DNA of 64,000 nucleotides from Streptomyces sp. NBC_00483 (GCF_036013745.1 NZ_CP107880.1:9734001-9798000); one strand, 5' to 3'; shown: positions 44,647 to 52,903, numbered from the stretch's first letter. Made by a program: numbers and translations. Notes: a model not told the origin generated them from the sequence alone.

Positions 44647-44659
44647 ACGCTCAGCGTAT
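44645..44659. promoter_or_regulatory. Palindrome at LysR start, LysR/EamA intergenic
   Basis: ATACGCT-C-AGCGTAT: perfect 7-bp arms around one base, overlapping the LysR start codon and facing the EamA gene 55 bp away. Suited to autoregulation; a related GCGTATGC lies further right in the same gap. Confidence 0.55.
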
Positions 44660-44714
44660 CCGAGCGCCACGCCATGCATTTTGCGTATGCCCCGCACGGG
44701 TCGAACCTCACACC

Positions 44715-45593
44715 ATGGCGACCACACCCCACCCCTCCACTGCGGCTACCGAACCCTCACCCCACGCCGCTGGCGTCGCGCTGATGCTCGGCAGCGGCCT
44801 GTCGAACCAGGTCGGAGCGTCCCTGGGCGCGCTGGCCTTCCCCGTGCTCGGCCCCGCGGGAGTCGTGGCCGTACGTCAATGGGTCGCCGCCGTCGTGCTG
44901 TTGACGGCGGGCCGCCCACGCATACGGTGCTTCACCGCCGCCCAATGGCGCCTCGTCCTCGCCCTGGCCGCGGTCTTCGCCACGATGAACCTGACGCTGT
45001 ACCTGGCCATCGACCGGATCGGCCTGGGCCTCGCGGTCACCCTCGAATTCCTCGGCCCGCTCACCGTCGCCCTCGCGGGAACGCGCCGCCGCCTCGACCT
45101 GCTCTGCGCACTGGCGGCGGCATCGGCAGTCGTCGTACTCACCCGCCCGCGGCCGAGCACGGACTACCTCGGCATCACGCTCGCTCTGGTCGCCGCGGTG
45201 TGCTGGGGCTGCTACATCCTGCTCAACCGGGCCGTCGGCCACCGCCTGCCCGGCCTCCAGGGCTCGGCCGCGGCGGCCGGCGTCTCCGGCCTGCTCTATC
45301 TGCCGATCGGCGTCACGGTCCTGTACCTGCACCCGCCGACCGTCACCGCACTCCTCTGCGCACTGGCGGCGGGCATCCTGTCCTCGGCGGTACCGTTCCT
45401 GTCCGACCTCCTGGCACTTCGCCGCGTCCCCGCCCGCTTCTTCGGCGTCTTCATGAGCGTCAACCCGGTCTTCGCGGCCCTCGTCGGCCTCCTCGTCCTC
45501 GACCAACACCTCGACCACCTCGCGTGGTTGGCGATCGCCGTCATCGTGGGGGCGAATGTGGTGGCAGTGGGGACTTCCACCACCCGTGCGTAG
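44715..45593 (+). CDS. EamA/DMT-family exporter
   Basis: 292-residue membrane protein with about ten helices in two EamA repeats (VALMLGSGLSNQVGASLGAL first; GLGLAVTLEFLGPLTVALAG at the middle; ILSSAVPFLSDLLALRRVPA in the second half). Same family as the exporter at 2400-3317 and likewise divergent from a LysR gene, but not a recent duplicate. No ribosome site before the ATG. Confidence 0.9.
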   Translation: MATTPHPSTAATEPSPHAAGVALMLGSGLSNQVGASLGALAFPVLGPAGVVAVRQWVAAVVLLTAGRPRIRCFTAAQWRLVLALAAVFATMNLTLYLAIDRIGLGLAVTLEFLGPLTVALAGTRRRLDLLCALAAASAVVVLTRPRPSTDYLGITLALVAAVCWGCYILLNRAVGHRLPGLQGSAAAAGVSGLLYLPIGVTVLYLHPPTVTALLCALAAGILSSAVPFLSDLLALRRVPARFFGVFMSVNPVFAALVGLLVLDQHLDHLAWLAIAVIVGANVVAVGTSTTRA

Positions 45594-45608
45594 GTTCCTC
45601 GGTGGTCG

Positions 45609-46328
45609 TCAGGTGACAGGAGGAGGCCAAGTGCCGGACAGCTCCTCCCACCCGGCCGTCGCGGCAGCCCGCTCCCGCCACTGCCGCGCACCCCGGCCGC
45701 CCGCCTCCGCCCGTTCGCAGAACCGGCGCAGTTCCTCGCACCTGGCCAGCATGGCCGCCCGGCGCACCGGCCAGGGCGGTGCCTCGTTGCCGTAGGAGCG
45801 GAAGAAGTGGGAGAGCGCGTCGCGGTGCGCGGGGTGGTGCGTTCGGACGATCCACTCGCACCAGGCCAGGTCCTCCACCGGAGCCCCGAAGTGGGCGAAC
45901 TCCCAGTCGACCACGGCCGTGACCTCGAAGGTGTCGGGGTCGAGGAGCAGGTTGTTGGGGCCGAAGTCGCCGTGTACGAAGACCTCGTCCGCTCTGCGTG
46001 CGCCCAAAGCGGGTACGGGTGGCGTGAGTTCGTGGATCCGGCGCAGCAGCTTCCCGCAGCTCGCCAGGACCTTCGCGGCGTGCCCGGCGTCCAGCAGTTC
46101 CTGGCCCGGCACACCGGCCAGGAATCCGAGCTTCAGGGTGGTCGCGGTCGCGCCGAGTACCGGTGGCACGGGCAACTGGTCCCGGAGGTGGGGGAGAAGT
46201 GTGCGTTCGCGACGCAGTCTCAGTTCGGCGTCGGGGCCGTCGTAGGTCTTCTCCACGGTCGTGTCGTTGGTGAGAGTGCGGTTGGTGTAGCCGTGCTTCA
46301 GCGGACGCATGTGCCGATCATCGGCCAT
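45609..46328 (-). CDS. APH-type phosphotransferase family protein
   Basis: About 240-residue kinase-fold protein: catalytic loop VFVHGDFGPNNLLLD (Asp base and Asn) and metal site VVDWEFAHFGAPVEDLAW, as in aminoglycoside/choline phosphotransferases; N-terminal Lys in TVEKTYDG. Substrate unknown; many actinomycete members are not resistance genes. ATG at 46328, with an in-frame ATG at 46310 where the conserved MRPLKHGYTNRT begins. 15 bp from the convergent EamA stop. Confidence 0.87.
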   Translation of the reverse strand: MADDRHMRPLKHGYTNRTLTNDTTVEKTYDGPDAELRLRRERTLLPHLRDQLPVPPVLGATATTLKLGFLAGVPGQELLDAGHAAKVLASCGKLLRRIHELTPPVPALGARRADEVFVHGDFGPNNLLLDPDTFEVTAVVDWEFAHFGAPVEDLAWCEWIVRTHHPAHRDALSHFFRSYGNEAPPWPVRRAAMLARCEELRRFCERAEAGGRGARQWRERAAATAGWEELSGTWPPPVT

Positions 46329-46369
46329 GGCGTGGTGAGGGGTGAGTGGTTGGTTTGGCCGCCGCCGTC

Positions 46370-46759
46370 TCAGTGCAGCGCCTGCGCTCCTATGACGGAC
46401 AGCAGCTTCAGCTTCTCGTGGCTCTCGCTGCCGGGGACGGCCGTGTAGACGAGGAGCAGATGCGACTGGCCGGGGTCGACGAGCGTCTGGCACGTCAGCT
46501 CCAGCGCGCCGACCTCGGGGTGGACGAAGTGCTTCACCTCGTGGGGGCGGATGCCGACCTCGTGGTCGTCCCACACCCGACAGAACTCCTCGCTCTGCGC
46601 GAGCAGCAGGTCGGCGTAGTGGGCCGCGCGGGAACCCGGCCCCCGGAGCGTCGCCACGCCCCGCAGGCCCGAGACGAACATGCGGGTGAGGAAGGCGTGG
46701 TCCTCGGGGGCGTAGAGCCGGCGCGTGGCGGGGTCGGTGAACCAGCCCTGGTCGCCCAC
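46370..46759 (-). pseudogene. XRE/MmyB-type regulator C-terminal remnant
   Basis: About 128 codons corresponding to the ligand-binding domain of MmyB/MltR-type HTH regulators: FTDPATRRLYAPEDHAFLTR, PGSRAAHYADLLLAQSEEF, then HEVGIRPHEVKHFVHPEVG, ALELTCQTLVDPGQSHLLLV. The N-terminal HTH is missing; at about 46755 the sequence switches to an SDR gene on the other strand. It lacks DNA-binding ability and is read as a remnant. Confidence 0.75.
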
Positions 46760-47305
46760 CTGCTGCCGCTGCTGCGCGCCGGCCGCGCACGGGTGACGTC
46801 ACAGGTCAGCGTCGCGGCCAACCAGGGCGCCATCAACTGGGACGACCTCAACTGGGAACGCTCCTACGACGGTATGAAGGCCTACAGCCAGTCGAAGATC
46901 GCGTTCGGTCTCTTCGGCCTCGAACTCGACCGGCGCAGCCGGGCCCATGGCTGGGGCATCACCAGCAACCTCTCCCACCCCGGCATCGCCCCGACGAACC
47001 TGCTCGCCGCGCGCCCCGAGGTCGGCCGCGCCAAGGACACCATGGGCGTACGCCTGATCCGGGCGCTGTCCGCCCGCGGCATCGTCGTCGGGACGGTCCA
47101 CAGCGCGCAGCTCCCGGCCCTGTACGCCGCCACGTCCCCCGGCGCCGAACGCGGTCGGTTCTACGGGCCGCGCGGAATCGGGCACCTGGGCGGCCCGCCC
47201 GCGGAGCAGAAGCTCTACTCGCGCCTTGGCGGAACGGAGGAGGCGGAGCGCGTGTGGCAGGTCTCCGAAGAGCTCACGAAGGTGACCTTTCCCCACGGGG
47301 AGTAG
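46751..47305 (+). pseudogene. Short-chain dehydrogenase C-terminal remnant
   Basis: About 185 codons of an SDR: HLLPLLRAGRARVTSQVSVA, NWDDLNWERSYDGMKAYSQSK (catalytic Tyr and Lys present), then TSNLSHPGIAPTNLL. The NAD(P)-binding Rossmann N-terminus (about 110 residues, with the GxxxGxG loop) is missing on the left, where the regulator remnant begins. Divergent XRE-regulator/SDR pairs are common in Streptomyces; a single deletion across their shared promoter explains both remnants. Confidence 0.75.
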
Positions 47306-47347
47306 ACCCTGCCCTACGGGGAGTGGACCCTGCCCTACGGGGAGTGC
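47295..47347. repeat. 21-bp tandem repeat at SDR remnant end
   Basis: Units 47295-47315 and 47316-47336 differ at one base and a third partial copy follows to about 47347. Each begins ACGGGGAGT. The first contains the SDR stop codon; 21 bp keeps frame. Confidence 0.85.
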
Positions 47348-47457
47348 CCCTTTGCTGCGGTGAGTAGGGGAGGCCTGCTCAAGTCCGGGGCCGCCGGCGC
47401 CGTGCGAGCCACGGGATTGGGCGGCGTGCCGGCGGGCGCGTACGTAAGCTGGCCCGC

Positions 47458-48342
47458 ATGCGTACCCGACCGACTCTGACCTGGGAACCGTCCGGCGACC
47501 TGCCGCCCGCCACCACCGACCTGGCACCCGTCGTCGAGGCCGTGCGCGCGGGTGGGGTCGTCGTGCTGAGCGGGGCCGGGCTCTCCACCGAGTCGGGTAT
47601 CCCGGACTACCGCGGGGAGCACGGTTCGCTGCGGCAGCACACCCCCATGACGTACCAGGAATTCACCGGCAGCGAGCAGGCCCGGCAGCGGTACTGGGCG
47701 CGCAGTCAGCTGGGCTGGCGGGCCATGATCCGGGCCCGGCCCAACGCCGGACACCTCGCCGTGGCCGAGCTGGCCGAGGCGGGCCTGGTCACCGGCGTGA
47801 TCACGCAGAACGTCGACGGACTGCAGCAGGCCGCCGGCGCTCCCGACGTCATCGAACTGCACGGCAGCCTGAGCCGGGTGCTCTGCCTGCACTGCCGCGC
47901 CTTCACCACCCGCGCGGAAGTCGACCGGCGACTGCGCGAGGCCAATCCGGACTTCGAGGCCGAGGCCGAGCGGCACCGGTCCGCGCGGGTCAACCCGGAC
48001 GGCGACGTGGACCTCCCCGACGAGGCCGTGCGCGACTTCCGGGTGGTGCCGTGCGCGGCCTGTGGCGTCGGGGTGCTCAAGCCGGACGTCGTCTTCTTCG
48101 GCGAGAACGTTCCGCCAGGGCGGGTCACCGCCTGCCGGGAGCTCGTCGCCGGGTCTACCTCGCTCCTCGTCCTGGGCTCCTCGCTGACCGTCATGTCCGG
48201 CCTCCGCTTCGTACGCCAGGCCGCGGACGCCGGAACACCGGTCCTGATCGTCAACAACCAGCCCACCCGCGGCGACCGCTGGGGTGTGCGGGTGGAGCTG
48301 CCGTTGGGGCAGGCGCTGCGGGACGTGGTGGCGGGGGTCTGA
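47458..48342 (+). CDS. Sir2-family NAD-dependent protein deacylase
   Basis: 294-residue sirtuin that removes acyl groups from lysine using NAD+. NAD site LSGAGLSTESGIPDYRG, QNVDGLQQ, catalytic His in IELHGSLSR and the zinc cysteines CLHC and CAAC are all present; GSSLTVMSG and IVNNQPTR close the Rossmann fold. An approximately 25-residue acidic/Arg insert separates the two Cys pairs. No ribosome site: TAAGCT (47445-47450) lies 7 nt before the ATG, so a leaderless mRNA is possible, although no good -35 is visible. Confidence 0.93.
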   Translation: MRTRPTLTWEPSGDLPPATTDLAPVVEAVRAGGVVVLSGAGLSTESGIPDYRGEHGSLRQHTPMTYQEFTGSEQARQRYWARSQLGWRAMIRARPNAGHLAVAELAEAGLVTGVITQNVDGLQQAAGAPDVIELHGSLSRVLCLHCRAFTTRAEVDRRLREANPDFEAEAERHRSARVNPDGDVDLPDEAVRDFRVVPCAACGVGVLKPDVVFFGENVPPGRVTACRELVAGSTSLLVLGSSLTVMSGLRFVRQAADAGTPVLIVNNQPTRGDRWGVRVELPLGQALRDVVAGV

Positions 48343-48361
48343 GCCACCCCGTGAAACATTC

Positions 48362-48375
48362 TTCGGCAGGACGAA
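48362..48375. promoter_or_regulatory. Degenerate IclR-type site upstream of iclR gene
   Basis: TTCG-GCAGGA-CGAA has the same half-site ends and 6-bp spacer as the palindrome before the LLM gene (TTTCG-CTATAA-CGAAA). It lies 60 bp before the IclR start; suggests autoregulation. Confidence 0.4.
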
Positions 48376-48434
48376 ATCCCTTACAGGTGAGGTACGTTGA
48401 CGGCTGCCCGCACTGATCTCCGAAGGAGGACGTG

Positions 48435-49313
48435 ATGGCGCGACCGGCACCCGCCGCCGCGAAGGCGCTGAAGATCATCGACCTGTTGGTGTCGCACCGC
48501 GGCGAACAGTTCACGATCTCCGACATCGCCCGGCGCACCGGGAGCAGCCTCGGCTCCGCCCACGCGGTCCTCGCCGTTCTGGAGGAGAGCGGCTATCTGA
48601 CCCGGCATCCGGCCCGGCGGACCTACGGCCTTGGCCCCGCCCTGGTGAGCGCGGGAATGGCGGCACTTGAGCAGCATCCCGCGATCCGGGCCGCCACCGA
48701 GCGCATCGGACCGCTCGCCGCCGAGCTCGAAGCCGACGTGGTGGTGAGCGCGGGCACACCCACCGAGATCGTGTCGGTCGCCGTGGGCGGTACGGGTTCG
48801 CGGTACGGGCCCGGGTTCCGGGAGGGGGAGCGGGTGCCGCTCGTGCCGCCGCTCGGCCTCGTGTTCATGGCGTGGGCGCCTTCTCCCGAGGTGGAGTCGT
48901 GGCTGGCGCGCGCCCCGGAGGCGGTGGATCGCGACCGGGTCGAGCTCGCGCTCTCGGCGGTACGGGGCCGGGGGTACGCGCTCGGCCTCGCGCCGTCGGT
49001 GGCCGGTGCGTCGGTGCCCGGCGGGGCGCGGGCCGATCGGGGGCGGCAGCGGGACCGGGACCGGGACACCTGGACGTGGACGGCGTCGTTCGACAACGAC
49101 TACGACCTGCCAGTGGTCGACCCCGAGCGGGAGTACGACCTCGGCATGGCGTCGGCTCCGGTCTTCGACGCCGACGGACGGGTGATCATCGCGATCACGG
49201 CCTCCGGTTTCTCGCCCGGTCTCGGCGGCACGGAGGTCGTCCGCGTCGCCGAAGCCGTCAAGGCGTGCGCCACCGTCGTCACCAAGCAGACGCGTGGCCG
49301 TTTCCCCGCCTGA
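48435..49313 (+). CDS. IclR family transcriptional regulator
   Basis: 292-residue regulator: HTH LKIIDLLVSHRGEQFTISDI then RTGSSLGSAHAVLAVLEESG, and an IclR effector domain (RAATERIGPLAAELEADVVV, RVPLVPPLGLVFMAWAP, MASAPVFDADGRVIIAITAS). An Arg/Asp-rich insertion (RADRGRQRDRDRDTWTW) interrupts the middle of the effector domain. ATG at 48435 has AAGGAGG 5 nt upstream. The next gene, convergent, has an IclR-type palindrome in its promoter, so it is a likely target. Confidence 0.9.
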   Translation: MARPAPAAAKALKIIDLLVSHRGEQFTISDIARRTGSSLGSAHAVLAVLEESGYLTRHPARRTYGLGPALVSAGMAALEQHPAIRAATERIGPLAAELEADVVVSAGTPTEIVSVAVGGTGSRYGPGFREGERVPLVPPLGLVFMAWAPSPEVESWLARAPEAVDRDRVELALSAVRGRGYALGLAPSVAGASVPGGARADRGRQRDRDRDTWTWTASFDNDYDLPVVDPEREYDLGMASAPVFDADGRVIIAITASGFSPGLGGTEVVRVAEAVKACATVVTKQTRGRFPA

Positions 49314-49355
49314 ACGCGGCGGCCGGCCACGTTCCCCGCCCGACGCGACAGGCGG

Positions 49356-50510
49356 TCACGCACTGCCGAAGAGGGCCTCGTAGTCGACCCGGTGGCCCCG
49401 CCGCTCCAGCTCCGGGATGACCCGGGTGCCAAGGAGTTCGAGGCTGCGCATCACCTTCTCGTGCGGCAGCGTGCCGAACTGCGTGTAGCACAACAGCTGG
49501 TCGACACCGGCCTGTTCGTACCTCAGGATCTTCTCCAGGCACTGCTCCGGCGTCCCTACGATGATCATGTCCTGCTCCGTGTACTTCGCGAGGTCGATGT
49601 CACCCCGCATGGTGGGTTGCAGCAGCGGGAACGCCTGCTCCTTCTCCTCCTCGGGCAGGTGCGCCAGCTCCCATTCGAGGGTGAACTCGGCGAGATTCTG
49701 GTACCACCACTTCACCGACTCCCACAGCCCGTAGCGTGCGGCCTCCTCGGGGTCGTCCGTGCAGTGCACCAGGGTGTAGGCGCCGACCCGGTCGTTGGTG
49801 GCCCGGGGCAGTGGCTCGACGCACTCGGCCTGGCCCGCGCGGTACACGGCGATCTGCTCGGCCATCTTCTCCACCGGCTGCATCAGCGCGAACGACAGCA
49901 GTCCGAGGCCCAACTTCCCTGCGTTGTGGGCGGACTGGGAGCTGGCGGCGGCGAGCCACGCCGGCGGATGCGGGTCCTGGAAGGGGCGCGGGGTGATGAA
50001 GCGTTCGGGGAAGTCGATCGTCTCGGACTTCCACTTCAGCTTCTCGTTCGTCCACGCGGCGATGACGAACTCGAAGGCCTCCCGCCACATGGCGCGGGAG
50101 CGGTCGTCGGCCGGGACGTTGAACGCGAGCTGCTCGTTGGGTGTCGAGCGGCCGGAGCCCCACTCCACCCGGCCGCCGCTGAGCACGTCGACGGTGGCGA
50201 CCTTCTCGGCGACGCGCACCGGATGCTGGAACCCGGAGGGGAGCAGGACCACGCCGAAGCCGAGCCGGATGTTCTCGGTGGCCTGGGACAGCGCACCGAG
50301 GATGGTCTCGTTGGACGGGGACGCGGACCGGCCCTTGCGGAAGTGGTGCTCGACCACCCACGCGGTCTGGAAGCCGAGCCGGTCGGCGAACTTGATCTCT
50401 TCGATCGCCTCGGCGTACGTCTGCTGCTCGGCCCGCTTCTGCCCGAGCGGGAACGGCTCGGCCGAGGGGCCGATCTTCGGCTGGAACTCGTAGAGCAGAT
50501 CGAGCTTCAT
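49356..50510 (-). CDS. LLM-class flavin-dependent oxidoreductase (luciferase-like)
   Basis: 384-residue bacterial-luciferase-family TIM-barrel protein: FADRLGFQTAWVVEHHF, LGALSQATENIRLGFGVVLL, VATVDVLSGGRVEWGSGRST, the FMN-phosphate region PAWLAAASSQSAHNAGKLGL and GTPEQCLEKILRYEQAGVDQ. The N-terminal MKLDLLYEFQPKI and length suit FMN monooxygenases of the LLM family rather than F420 enzymes, but cofactor and substrate are unproven. CGGGAGTG precedes the ATG. Regulated probably through the palindrome at 50537. Confidence 0.9.
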   Translation of the reverse strand: MKLDLLYEFQPKIGPSAEPFPLGQKRAEQQTYAEAIEEIKFADRLGFQTAWVVEHHFRKGRSASPSNETILGALSQATENIRLGFGVVLLPSGFQHPVRVAEKVATVDVLSGGRVEWGSGRSTPNEQLAFNVPADDRSRAMWREAFEFVIAAWTNEKLKWKSETIDFPERFITPRPFQDPHPPAWLAAASSQSAHNAGKLGLGLLSFALMQPVEKMAEQIAVYRAGQAECVEPLPRATNDRVGAYTLVHCTDDPEEAARYGLWESVKWWYQNLAEFTLEWELAHLPEEEKEQAFPLLQPTMRGDIDLAKYTEQDMIIVGTPEQCLEKILRYEQAGVDQLLCYTQFGTLPHEKVMRSLELLGTRVIPELERRGHRVDYEALFGSA

Positions 50511-50536
50511 CGAATCACTCCCGGTGCCACCTGCGG

Positions 50537-50556
50537 AGTTTCGCTATAACGAAACT
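50537..50556. promoter_or_regulatory. IclR-type palindromic operator upstream of LLM gene
   Basis: AGTTTCGCTATAACGAAACT: perfect 7-bp arms and a 6-bp AT-rich centre, 27 bp before the LLM start. Shape and half-site resemble operators of IclR-family proteins; the iclR gene lies just beyond the LLM gene. Confidence 0.65.
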
Positions 50557-50930
50557 GTCTTCGCGGACGCCACGAGTGTCAGACCGTACGCGCCAACTGT
50601 CAATAAGCGACGACCTGTTGGCTCCGAGAGGCCAGTGAGCGTGTCAGTCCAACGCCCGCTCCAATACGGTCCGTCGCTCACGGACCCACTCGTACGCCCC
50701 GCGCACCAGCCGGGCCAGCGCGACCAGGCTCTCGTCGGAGGAGACGGCCGCCGGCTGTCGTGGCTCCCACGCGGCGCCCCAGCATGCCCGCACCGCACCG
50801 CACGGGAAGGGGGCAGTCGTACGACCTGTCTACGGTGGGGGAGCGGGCGACGGTGGACGGTGCCCCGCGTGTGGTGGAGAGGGGTCGGGTCGCCGTGGAC
50901 GGCACGCACGTCGCTGCTCCGCGCCCGTGA
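50557..50930 (-). other. Gene-poor stretch with a possible gene tail
   Basis: No complete gene is seen. On the minus strand about 48 codons from roughly 50787 down to a TGA at 50644 read like a real C-terminus (WEPRQPAAVSSDESLVALAR, then VRGAYEWVRERR and LERALD) and could be a very small gene with a GTG start or a remnant. The rest (50790-50930) shows nothing recognisable. Confidence 0.35.
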
Positions 50931-51761
50931 TCAGCCGAGCGCCGCGCGGATCCGGCCGAGCCACTCCAGACCCATTGCGCGTCCGCCCGGATACTGGTCG
51001 TACCGATCCCAACGCCAGGTCGTGACGACAGCCAGAACAAGCAGCCGGCACGCCCGCAGCAACTCCTCATCCACACCCGGGTAGTGCACGGCGACATCCT
51101 CGGGCGCATGGGCGAGATCGAGCTCGACGGGCCCCCGGCAACAGGTCTCCAGGTCGATGAAGACCGGCCCGTGCAGGGTGGCGAGCACGTTGCCGGGATG
51201 CGGCTCCCCGTGCAGCAGCTGCTCGCCACCACCACACTCACCGATCGCCCGCACCGCGCTTCGCAACGCGTCGCGCAGCAACTCCCGGTCCGCGTCACCC
51301 AGCTCCGGCGTACGTTCCCGGTCCGCCAGCAGCCGCTCCGCGTGCGCGACGCGATCCGTGAAGTGCGGAGTCCCGGCATCGACCTTGCGCATGCCGGCAT
51401 GCAGCCGCGCGAGCGCGTGGGCATAGTCGACGGGCGCCACGTCGCGCGGTGCCGCGGACTCGTAATAGGTCCACAACGTGACGACGAACCCGTCCCGCTC
51501 GTACGTACGCGGCTCCACCCGTGGGTCGAGCGCGGCAACAGGACACCCGGCTTCGGCAAGCTTCTGCGCCAGCTCGACCTCGAACTCCGCGATCTGATCG
51601 TCGACCGGCGCGACCCGGGCCAGCACGTCACACGGCAGCAGCCGCAGGGTGAGCTTGTTCGAGTCGTGCAGTACCGTCACGTCGTCGTCGACGTCCAGCG
51701 CCAGCGACAACGCGACGGCCCTGGCCGCGCCCACCGCGCGGGAGGCCTCAGAAGATCGCAT
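50931..51761 (-). CDS. APH-type phosphotransferase family protein
   Basis: About 276-residue kinase-fold protein: LTLRLLPCDVLARV contains the ATP-site region, catalytic loop LLHGEPHPGNVLATLHG (Glu in place of the usual Asp in HGD, i.e. HGE) and metal site FIDLETCCRGPVELDLAHAP. The HGEPHPGN version is common in actinomycete APH-like proteins. Substrate unknown. ATG at 51761 without a ribosome site. 43 bp downstream of the SDR gene, same strand. Confidence 0.85.
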   Translation of the reverse strand: MRSSEASRAVGAARAVALSLALDVDDDVTVLHDSNKLTLRLLPCDVLARVAPVDDQIAEFEVELAQKLAEAGCPVAALDPRVEPRTYERDGFVVTLWTYYESAAPRDVAPVDYAHALARLHAGMRKVDAGTPHFTDRVAHAERLLADRERTPELGDADRELLRDALRSAVRAIGECGGGEQLLHGEPHPGNVLATLHGPVFIDLETCCRGPVELDLAHAPEDVAVHYPGVDEELLRACRLLVLAVVTTWRWDRYDQYPGGRAMGLEWLGRIRAALG

Positions 51762-51804
51762 GCGGAGAGTATGCGGTCGGTGCGTGGGGTGGCGCATCCG
51801 GGTT

Positions 51805-52590
51805 TCAGACCGTGTAGCCGCCGTCCACCGCCAGGTGCTGGCCCGTGATGAATCCGGCCCGGTCCGAGGCCAGGAAGGTCACCGCCTCCGCGATGTCCTG
51901 CGCGGTGCCAAAGCGGCGCAGGGGGATGTTGCGGCGGGTCACCTGGAGGGCGGCGTCGTCGAGTTCGCCGTTCTCGATGAGGCGGGCGGCGATGCCGTCC
52001 GTGAGCATGCCGGGGCCCACGCAGTTGAAGCGCACCCCGTAGCGGCCCTCCTCGGCCGCGAGGGCGCGGACCACCGCCTCGACCGCGCCCTTCGTGCCCG
52101 AGGACAGGCCGTCGCGGACGGGGTAGCGGTGGGTGGCCGCGGTGGTGACCGCGACGACGCTGCCGGCGGACGCGCGGAGGGCGTCGAGTGCCGGGTGGAT
52201 CAGGTTGTAGAAGGCCAGGGTGTCGGCGTGGAGCTGGTGGCGGTACTGGGACGGTGGGACCTTGCTCAGGTGCACCATCGGGACGTGCGGGCCCGCCGCG
52301 TAGACGAGCGTGTGCAGCGCGCCGAACCGGTCCACCGCCGAGCGGATCGCCGAAGCGGCCTCGTCCTCGTCCGTCAGGTCCGCCCGGACGGACTCCACCT
52401 GGGCGCCCTCCGCGCGGAGTTCGGCGGTGAGGGCCTCGGCGGACGTCTCGTTCGAGCGGTACGTGAACAGCACCGCGCTGCCGCGCCGGGCCAGCATGCG
52501 CACGGTGGCCGCGCCGATGCCGCCGGTGCCGCCCGCGACGAGTGCGGCGCCCTTGCGGCCACCGAAGTCCTGGTTGTCGTCGTCCGTCAA
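51805..52590 (-). CDS. SDR-family oxidoreductase lacking the usual catalytic Tyr
   Basis: 261-residue Rossmann protein: ALVAGGTGGIGAATVRML (nucleotide loop), TYRSNETSAEALTAELRAEG, LVYAAGPHVPMVHLSKVP, GVRFNCVGPGMLTDGIAARL and the terminal ITGQHLAVDGGYTV, a FabG-like chain. Where YxxxK is expected the sequence is SSGTK: Lys is kept, Tyr is Ser, and the preceding Ser region reads TTAATHRYP. It may be a non-catalytic or mechanistically altered member. TTG start at 52590 after GGGAG. Confidence 0.87.
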   Translation of the reverse strand: MTDDDNQDFGGRKGAALVAGGTGGIGAATVRMLARRGSAVLFTYRSNETSAEALTAELRAEGAQVESVRADLTDEDEAASAIRSAVDRFGALHTLVYAAGPHVPMVHLSKVPPSQYRHQLHADTLAFYNLIHPALDALRASAGSVVAVTTAATHRYPVRDGLSSGTKGAVEAVVRALAAEEGRYGVRFNCVGPGMLTDGIAARLIENGELDDAALQVTRRNIPLRRFGTAQDIAEAVTFLASDRAGFITGQHLAVDGGYTV

Positions 52591-52603
52591 CTCGTCAACT
52601 CCC

Positions 52604-52700
52604 TCACAGGTGCAGCGACTTCGCGATGATCACCTTCATGACCTCGCTGGTACTCGCGTATATAGCCGTAACCGCCGAAGAGTTGAAGGGCCCGGACCAC
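52604..52700 (-). pseudogene. Acyl-CoA dehydrogenase C-terminal remnant
   Basis: Two adjoining pieces in different frames recall the end of an acyl-CoA dehydrogenase: LQLFGGYGYIREY in one and IYASTSEVMKVIIAKSLHL-stop in the next. The residues normally between them (about 17) and everything upstream are missing. From 52700 to 52850 no gene is recognisable. A remnant of another deletion event. Confidence 0.65.
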
Positions 52701-52852
52701 GCGCAGCCCGCTCCAGTCGTGGGGTCGAAGGATTCACCCGGCGCAAGTCGCCGTAGATCCTGCGACCGCAGCGGCCCGACGAGCGGATCCCCGGGCCCGT
52801 ACAGCACGAGATCGAGCACGACGGGTTCCTTCTGTTCTGTCCCACAGCGGTG

Positions 52853-52897
52853 CGCGGGCCGCTCACGGGTGGACGACAACCGTGAGCGGCCCGCGCT
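52853..52897 (-). terminator. 16-bp perfect hairpin terminator of metalloprotease gene
   Basis: 52853-52868 and 52882-52897 are exact reverse complements with a 13-nt loop, starting 7 bp after the metalloprotease stop (52904). Very strong GC stem; no T run. Confidence 0.75.
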
Positions 52898-52903
52898 GGT
52901 GGC

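Noticed and set aside
46346..47305. A complete 319-residue protein ending in the SDR tail
   Set aside because: The first two thirds of that frame are the antisense of the MmyB-type tail; only the part from about 46751 resembles an SDR.
45609..51761. Antibiotic-resistance call for the two APH-type proteins
   Set aside because: The kinase fold is shared by many non-resistance phosphotransferases; nothing in the sequence points to an aminoglycoside or macrolide substrate.
52604..52879. A 91-residue gene with a normal start
   Set aside because: Only its last residues are recognisable, as an acyl-CoA dehydrogenase tail joined to a second frame; the rest looks like no known protein and has no convincing start.
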